Shown piece after piece: positions 57,505 to 64,000 of a stretch of 64,000 nt of DNA (position 1 is its first letter; every line of letters begins with the position of its first letter). Position numbers and translations under genes: made by a program. Source of the DNA: Lolium rigidum (Eukaryota; Streptophyta; Magnoliopsida; Poales; Poaceae). The stretch lies in assembly GCF_022539505.1 (NCBI RefSeq), contig NC_061513.1, positions 352,513,696 to 352,577,695 of the forward strand, read 5' to 3'. The notes below the pieces were generated by a model. The model ran no database searches. It was given only the letters and a program-made list of their open reading frames with translations, and was not told where the DNA came from.

Positions 57505-58690
57505 ATGTCTGCTAGTGATCATAGACTTGTTAACCAGGAAAACAAGAGTGCAGATATCATCACATGGAGGGAGTATGAGGCTCTTCGTAATGAGATGCGA
57601 CGTGAATTCCGCGCTCAGGACGATGTGCTTAATGGGAAGGTTGAAGAGATCTCCCAAAAGCTGGATGCTACTCATGTGACCGTCACTACAATTCAAGATC
57701 AAATGACGGATGTACAACGCAGTCTTGTTGATTTGCGTTTGACTGTTGAGAATTTGACCGCGCAACAGCAACAAGAAGATGACGAACATCCTGAGCTTCA
57801 AGATGACCCACACAATGCTCGTGATGCGCCACGTGGTCATCGTCCTCGTGGTTGGGTTCCACTTGGCCGCAATGGTCGTGGACAAGATGAGGAAGATGGG
57901 TTGGGTAAGCCCAAGTTTTCTATCTCCAAGTTTGAAGGAGGAGCTGATGTTGAAGAATACCTCACTTGGGAGCTCAAGATTGAGAAGTTGTGGAGCTTAC
58001 ATCCACATTATACTGAAGACCGGAAGATCAAGCTTGCTTCTTCCGAGTTTGATGGCTACGCTTTGCGTTAGTGGGATGCTTTTGTTCGTAATCCAGACGA
58101 GGATGGTGAGCAGCCTATACGCACATGGCGTGCCATGAAGGAGGCAATGACTTCTCGCTTTGTGCCTACAAATTACTTGCGGAATATATATGATAAGCTG
58201 ACTCTTTTGAGACAAGGTGTGAAGACTGTGGATGAATACTACATGGATATGGAGATGCTCATGCAGCGTGGCCGTGTCCGTGAGTCTCTCGAGATGACAA
58301 TGCAGCGTTTTCTCAATGGTTTGAAGTATGATATCAAAGGCATTGTTCGTCACTACAGCTACACCAATATGAATCAATTGTTACATCATGCAAGAGAAGC
58401 TGAATCACAGTTGGCTGACGAAGCAAAGATCAAAGGTCGAGCTACAGGAGGTGGGCGTTTCACACCCCGCGCGGCACCATCTTCGGCGCCGGCGCCTTCG
58501 ACGCGCTCCGCACCTTACTCTACTCCGCCTAGTAAGCCGGTCTCCAATGTGTCGAACACAAAGAAGTCCGAATCTGCTGCAAGTACGAGTGGCTCTAATG
58601 TGTCTACTGCGCGTAACCGTGATATGGTTTGCCATACATGTGGTGGCAAGGGTCACTTCAAGAGAGATTGTCATAACCGCAAAGTCATGA
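57505..58690 (+). pseudogene. gag: Gag of right-hand Gypsy element, one in-frame stop
   Basis: The start at 57,505 (MSASDHRLVNQENKS) opens a coiled-coil-like N-terminus (residues about 20-90), then an Arg/Gly-rich segment and the capsid core 'FSISKFEGGADVEEYLTWEL'. A TAG stop at 58,069-58,071 interrupts the core; the same frame continues with 'FVPTNYLRNIYDKLTLLRQG' and ends in the zinc knuckle CHTCGGKGHFKRDC (58,630-58,671). The stop could be a TGG to TAG change. Gag would assemble the particle and bind element RNA. Confidence 0.8.
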
Positions 58691-59880
58691 TTATCAATGA
58701 GGACAATGAATACGAGACTGGAGATGATGTTGATCCTAATGCTCCAGAAGATGATGACTATGACACCGATGGTGAAGATGCATATCCGTCCGATGCTCGC
58801 ACCATTGTTGTGTCGCAGCGTGCTCTTAATGTGTTGCCTAGTGCATCTACTCAGCGCTGCAATTTGTTCCAAACAAAGGCTTTAGTTGGTCCTGACAAGG
58901 CTTGCAAGGTCATTATTGATGGTGGGAGTTGCCGCAATTTAGCAAGCAAGGAGTTATGTACCAAGCTGAAGTTGAAGTATCTACCGCACCCACATCCATA
59001 CTATATTCAGTGGTTGAGCGAAAATGGTGAGATGAAGGTAAACCACATGGTGCGTGTTGAGTTTGCTATTGGACCGTATAAGGATTACATTGATTTTGAT
59101 GTCGTTCCTATGATGGTGTGTCACCTACTATTGGGACGGCCTTGGCTCTATGACCGTTCTGTGCAACACAATGGCCGTGCTAATACATATCACTTGGAGT
59201 TCAAGGGCAAGAAAATTAATTTACAGCATATGACACCACAGAAAATTGTCAATGAGTCTCGTCAGAAAGTTGAAGTCAACTTGGAGGATGCTTCATTAGA
59301 TAGGCAAGAGAATTGTAATGTTGTGAGTGATATAACGAAAAGTGAGAGAGTGAATTCCTTAGTCTCATTAGCCACCAAAGAAGACATGAGAGAATTTAGT
59401 GAGGATCCTATAGCCATGCCTCTTGTGCTCTTGTACAGGGGTATGGTTTTGGTTTCTAACGACATGACCCCTCTTCCTCTTGGTGTTTCTAATGTTTTGC
59501 AGGAATTTGGCGACGTGTTTCCGGACGAGGTACCCGCAGGACTTCCACCATTGCGCGGTATTGAGCATCAAATCAACTTGATTCCCGGAGCTTTGCTACC
59601 CAATCGGGCGCCATATAGAACGAATCCCGAAGAGACGAAGGAGATACAGAAGCAAGTACAAGCGCTACTCGACAAAGGTTATATCCGCATAAGCCTTAGT
59701 CCTTGTGTTGTTCCTGTTATTCTTGTTCCTAAGAAAGATGGTACATGGCGTATGTGCGTAGATTGTAGAGCGATAAACAACATTACTATTCGATATCGTC
59801 ATCCTATTCCCCGTTTAGAGGATATTCTAGATGAATTGAGTGGTGCTGCTGTTTTCACTAAAATTATTTGCGTAGTGGTT
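58691..59880 (+). pseudogene. Protease and N-terminal RT of right-hand Gypsy element
   Basis: In the same frame as gag. A retropepsin-like motif 'VIIDGGSCRNLASKELC' lies at about 58,905-58,955, with DGGS in place of D-[ST]-G, and 'LLLGRPWLYD' follows. RT starts near 59,500 ('FPDEVPAGLPPLRGIEHQI') and includes 'VILVPKKDGTWRMCVDCRAI'. A frameshift at about 59,865-59,875 separates it from the catalytic half. An acidic linker ('DDVDPNAPEDDDYDTDGEDA') joins the zinc knuckle to the protease. Confidence 0.8.
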
Positions 59881-61589
59881 ATCATCAAATTAGGATGAAA
59901 GAAGGGGATGAGTGGAAAACCGCCTTTAAAACAAAATTTGGTTTATATGAGTGGTTAGTAATGCCTTTTGGTTTAACTAATGCACCTAGCACTTTCATGA
60001 GACTGATGAACCATGTTTTGCGTGATTTTATTGGCAAGTTTGTGGTTGTGTATTTTGATGACATATTAATTTACAGCCGCAATGAATCTGATCATATTAT
60101 ACATATTCGACATGTTTTGCAAGTGTTGCGTGTTAATCAACACTATGGTAATCTTGAGAAGTGCACATTTTGCAAAGATAAGGTCATATTTCTGGGTTAT
60201 GTTGTCTCTAAGCATGGAGTAGAAGTAGATGTGTCTAAAATTGAAGCTATTCAAAATTGGCCTACTCCCATGAATGTGAGTCAAGTAAGAAGTTTTCATG
60301 GTCTAGCTGGGTTTTATCGCCGTTTTGTGCCCAATTTTTCTACTATTGTTGCACCTTTGAATGAATTGACTAAAAAGGGTGTTGTTTTTGAGTGGGGCGT
60401 TGCCCAAGATCATGCTTTTGATGAACTGAAACGATTGTTAACTTCTGCACCGTTGCTTGCACTTCCTGATTTCAATAAGCAATTTGAGATTGAATGTGAT
60501 GCTAGTGGTATTGGAATTGGTGGTGTGTTGATGCAAGAGGTTCGCCCAATTGCATATTTTTCGAGAAACTTTCTCGGTGCTAAGTTGAACTATCCAATCT
60601 ATGATAAAGAATTGTATGCTTTAATTAGAGTTCTTGAGGTTTGGCAACATTATTTGTGGCCAAAAGAATTTATCATACATTCTGATCATGAAGCTTTGAA
60701 ATATCTGAAAGCCCAATCTACTTTGCATAGGTGTCTTGCTAAGTGGGTTGAATTCATTGAGTCTTTTCCATACATTATTAAGCATAAGAAGGGAAAAGAT
60801 AATATTGTTGCTGATGCTCTATCTAGGAAGACTATGCTATTAACCCATCTTGATGTTAAAATTCCTGGATTAGAGGTGTTATGTGATTTATATGCGACTG
60901 ATAATGATTTTGCTGAACCGTACCGCTTGTGTGTTATGGGTAAAGCATGGGAAAAGTATCACATACACGATGGGTTCTTGTTTAGAGCTAACAAACTATG
61001 TGTTCCAGAATCGTCTGTGCGTTTGCTCTTATTGCGGGAATCACATGCCGGAGGTTTGATGGGTCACTTTGGGCGTGAGAAGACGCTACTCATGCTCGCT
61101 GATCATTTTTATTGGCCAAAGATGAGGCGGGATGTGGAAAGGTATGTGAAGAGGTGCATTACTTGCAACAAGTCCAAGTCCAAGCTGAAGCCTCACGGTT
61201 TGTATACTCCGTTACCGGCACCTACTACACCTTGGGAAGATATTAGTATGGATTTTGTGTTAGGTTTGCCGCGTACTAAAAGAGGCCATGATTCTATCTT
61301 TGTGGTAGTGGAAAGATTTTCTAAAATGTCACACTTTATTGCCTGCCACAAAAGCAACGATGCGTCGCATATTGCTAACCTTTTTTTCAGGGAGATTGTT
61401 CGACTACATGGAGTCCCGAAGACTATTGTTTCTGGTCGTGATGTGAAGTTCATGAGCTACTTCTGGAAGACACTTTGGGGAAAGCTAGGGACAAAGCTAC
61501 TGTTCAGTACTACTTGTCATCCCCAAACTGATGGTCAAACCGAGGTGGTGAATCGAACCTTGTCACAACTCGTTGAGATCCATGATTAA
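59868..61589 (+). pseudogene. RT catalytic half, RNase H and integrase of right-hand Gypsy element
   Basis: The frame includes catalytic FDDILIYS (about 60,055), RNase H with '[14 protein letters not shown]' (about 60,490) and '[10 protein letters not shown]', and the integrase zinc motif 'HAGGLMGHF...CITCNKSK' (about 61,040-61,180). In the integrase core the first Asp is in 'SMDFVLGLP' and the Glu in 'TDGQTEVVN', but the usual S-D-R-D motif reads SGRD ('[10 protein letters not shown]', about 61,425-61,455), so the second catalytic Asp is replaced by Gly. The frame breaks near 61,575. Confidence 0.85.
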
Positions 61590-62124
61590 GAAGAACTCGA
61601 AGGAGTGGGAAGAGTGTTTGCCGCATGTAGAGTTTGCTTACAACAGGGCGGTACATTCTACCACGGAGCTGTGTCCTTTTGAGGTGGTGTATGGTTTCAA
61701 ACCCATTACTCCACTTGACTTGTTGCCTTTGCCCATACATGAGAGAGTTAATATGGAGGCATCCAAGAGGGCAGATTTTGTGCGTAAGATCCATGTGAAG
61801 ACTAAAGAGTTGATAGAGAAGAAAGGCAAGAGCAATGCTGCAAGGATGAACAAGAAGCGCAAAGAGATGTTTTTCAAGCCTGGTGATATGGTCTGGGTAC
61901 ATTTTCGCAAGGATAGATTCCCGAAGCTGCGGAAGTCTAAGTTGAAGCCTCGTGGTGTTGGTCCTTACAAAGTGCTTGCCAAGATCAATGAGAATGCCTA
62001 CTCGATAGATCTTCCAGTTGATGAGTTTGGTGTCAGTAATTCTTTCAATGTTGCTGATTTGACACCATATGACGGAGAAGACCTTGGAGCGTCAAGGTCG
62101 ACGCCTTTTGAAGGGGGGGGGAGA
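61573..62124 (+). pseudogene. Integrase C-terminal region of right-hand Gypsy element
   Basis: After the frameshift the core end and C-terminal domain continue: 'EWEECLPHVEFAYNRAVHST', 'CPFEVVYGF', 'KPGDMVWVHFRKDRFPKLRK' and 'GVGPYKVLAKINENAYSIDL', ending 'FNVADLTPYDGED'. A G run at 62,113-62,121 (also the polypurine tract) shifts the frame again. The shifted frame stays open into the 3' LTR to 62,551. No chromodomain is seen. Confidence 0.8.
62113..62124 (+). other. Polypurine tract of right-hand Gypsy element
   Basis: GGGGGGGGGAGA directly before the 3' LTR. It overlaps the end of the pol coding region. Confidence 0.7.
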
Positions 62125-63048
62125 TGATGAGGACATCCCTACTACACCACTACCTCCATCGTTGATAAATGAAGATGAACCTGCTGTGAAGCTCAAGTCC
62201 GACGAAGTTCGGATTGGACCAATTACAAGGGCTCGTGTGAAGCTACTTAAACAACAGGTGAACTTGTTTCTAAACGGTACTTTGATTGATGAGAACTTTA
62301 TACTGCCTAAGTCCTATTACTTATGTATCATCAGGTATCAAGAGGAGACGAGCGTCGCACGAGGAGTAGAGGAGCAGCTGGACATGAAGACGGATGTCAA
62401 GATGGACGTGGAGCTGGACATGAAGATATCTCATGGTCGCGCGAGGGAGGAGCGGGAGGCATGCGCGAGAGGAGAAGACGACGTCCAGGCCGGTCCAGCA
62501 CCCGGTTCGACCGGCCCCCAGACCGGCCAGCCCGGGCCCTGGCCCGGTTGACCGGATTCCAGACCGGATTCATCCGAGTCTGTCTCGACCAGATCTATTC
62601 TGGGTCGGTTATTCTTGTATCTTTTCGACCAGAACTCGTCCCGGACACCTATATAAGTGCCCAGGACGCCCCCTAGCTACTTTAGACCGCGTTTAAGATA
62701 AACCCTAGTTCTTAGTCTATTGCTCTAGCAAAACTATTGAATCTCTACACCATATTGCTTGATATTGTGTAGATCCTGAAAAAAAGTCTTGTGTGATCTG
62801 CTGTTCCATTGGGAATTAGACGGTTGCAACTTACCGTTTTGTGGTCGGCGGCTACGTGCGCAAGCGTGTGGAGTTGCGAATATCTTGCAGGGTTGAGAGT
62901 TGTTGCATTGGCGACAGGGACCAATCGAGAGATCTCGTTGCGTCATACAAGTTATCAATCACCTCATCGTCGTGTTTCTCCGCTTCCATCACCCCGTGAT
63001 CATCATGACCACCGTTGCTTACTGAGAAGATCGGGCCACCCCTTATCA
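62125..63048 (+). repeat. 3' LTR of right-hand Gypsy element
   Basis: 924 bp, 132 bp shorter than the 5' LTR, mainly through loss of part of the CCGG-rich block. TATA box at 62,649-62,657. The first 430 bp are open in one frame ('GPITRAR..KLLKQQVNLFL'), a plausible polyprotein tail; the same frame occurs in the 5' LTR at 55,530-55,931. Confidence 0.9.
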
Positions 63049-63053
63049 GCATG

Positions 63054-64000
63054 AGACACTACATGAAATGCACACTAAGAAATTACATGGGGTTATTTTG
63101 AAATTAGACTTTGAAAAGGCCTATGATAAGGTCAAGTGGTCTTTCCTTCAGCAGATGCTTAGGATGAAAGTTTTTTCTCCTGAGTGGTGGTCTCTCATCA
63201 ATGATTTTGTGTATGGAGGAAGTGTGGCAATCCGGGTTAATGATGACACCAGACACTATTTCCAGACACGAAAAGGGTTACGCCAAGGAGATCCGTTGTC
63301 TCCAATGTTGTTTAACATTGTAGCGGATATGCTGGCAATCCTGATACAGAGAGCCAAGTCTGAAGGCCAAATTGAAGGAGTGATTCCTCATCTGGTTGAT
63401 GGTGGTTTATCTATCCTTCAATATGCTGATGATACAATTCTTTTTATGGATCACGATCTCGAAAAAGCTCGCAATCTAAAATTAATTTTGGCAGCTTTTG
63501 AGCAGTTATCGGGATTAAAAATCAATTTCCATAAAAGCGAGTTGTTTTGCTTCGGTGATGCCCACAATGATACGACTTTATACACAGAGTTGTTTGGCTG
63601 TGGGCAAGGCCAGTTTCCTATTCGCTATTTGGGTATTACGATTCATTATCGAAGACTCACAAATGATGAATGGAAAATTGTGGAAGAAAGACTACAAAGC
63701 GTCTTAGTAGTTGGAAAGGCACATTGTTGTCCCTGGGTGGAAGATTGGTACTCATTAATTCAGTAATCACAAACATGGTACTGTATATGTTATCTTTCTT
63801 CCTAGTACCAAAAGGAATACTGCATAAACTCGATTATTATCGATCCAGATTCTTTTGGCAAGGGGACAGCGAGAAAAAGAAATATCGATTGGTTAAATGG
63901 AGTATAGTTTGTAGTCCCAAAGAGCAAGGAGGGCTTGGAGTTCATGACCTAGAAGTCAAGAACTCAGCACTTCTAGGTAAATGGCTGCTTAAGCTTCTTA
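63054..64000 (+). pseudogene. LINE 2 ORF2, RT 3' part, continues beyond window
   Basis: RT resumes with 'LHGVILKLDFEKAYDKVKWS', 'LRQGDPLSPMLFNIVADMLA' and catalytic YADD at 63,422-63,433. The frame shifts near 63,705 and continues with 'GRLVLINSVITNMV', 'RSRFFWQGD' and 'CSPKEQGGLGV' to the window end. It is closely related to LINE 1 but not identical. Apart from the Gypsy insertion and this frameshift the RT is well preserved. Confidence 0.82.

Larger units (their letters stand above)
55493..63048 (+). mobile_element. Ty3/Gypsy retrotransposon, nearly complete, target duplication GCATG
   Basis: LTRs start TGATGAGGACATCC (55,493 and 62,125) and end CCCCTTATCA (56,548 and 63,048). Flanks are GCATG at 55,488-55,492 and 63,049-63,053. 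The order gag, protease, RT, RNase H, integrase is that of Gypsy elements. The polyprotein reading frame approaches and continues into the 3' LTR, as in CRM-type chromoviruses, but no chromodomain is visible, so lineage is tentative. Few breaks and similar LTRs suggest it is one of the younger insertions. Damage in gag, RT and integrase still inactivates it. Confidence 0.88.

Noticed and set aside
57997..58872. Minus-strand frames opposite gag
   Set aside because: Antisense shadows of a well-supported gag with zinc knuckle.

Overview
The window looks like an intergenic transposon nest from a large grass genome, most likely Triticeae (wheat, barley, rye or Aegilops). The basis is the density of nested Ty3/Gypsy LTR retrotransposons with LTR ends and primer-binding sites of the kind common in that group, CACTA, Helitron, MITE and L1-type LINE insertions, and plant-style TATA boxes in the LTRs. 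There is no bacterial-type gene, tRNA, rRNA or CRISPR array. The only non-transposon coding material I can support is a broken fragment of an HD-Zip class IV (START-domain) gene near 54-55 kb. Family names are from memory of sequence style and were not checked against a database.

Left third (1-24 kb). A minus-strand Athila-like element (1-2,623) is interrupted by a plus-strand Gypsy element whose 5' LTR starts at 2,624 and whose gag starts at 23,547. That LTR was hit twice. The first insertion is an LTR-internal-LTR-internal-LTR array (3,263-14,337, minus strand) with an identical CCTAT duplication at its outer ends. The second is a Tat-like element (14,421-22,581, duplication CAAGT/CGAGT) with damaged gag, RT/RNase H, second RNase H and integrase. 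The host gag is cut at 24,033 by a CACTA terminus carrying GC-rich subterminal repeats.

Middle (24-53 kb). A 100-N gap, a probable Helitron (25,282-27,667) and a minus-strand LTR fragment (27,668-29,527) lie before an L1-type LINE. The LINE (29,528-52,919) is split in ORF1 by a 16-kb retrotransposon with about 6-kb LTRs, only 2.2 kb of non-coding interior and a CAGGG duplication (29,816-45,876), a LARD-like layout. Its 5' LTR holds a 1,710-bp solo LTR (34,068-35,777, duplication ATACT), and the 3' LTR preserves the empty site. LINE ORF2 is further interrupted by a MITE-like insert.

Right end (53-64 kb). A Tourist-like MITE, a short tandem duplication and the HD-Zip IV remnant (minus strand) come first. 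The remnant is truncated by a second LINE whose RT is split by a nearly complete Gypsy element (55,493-63,048, duplication GCATG). The LINE continues past the end of the window.

The boundaries give a relative insertion order: HD-Zip gene, then LINE 2, then Gypsy; LINE 1, then the large-LTR element, then the element that left the solo LTR; Athila-like element, then plus-strand Gypsy, then array, Tat element and CACTA. I see no convincing new functional system. The most notable items are the tandem array with a single target duplication, the element with 6-kb LTRs, the occupied/empty-site pair, and local CAG-associated differences between near-identical copies that look like consensus-sequence artefacts.
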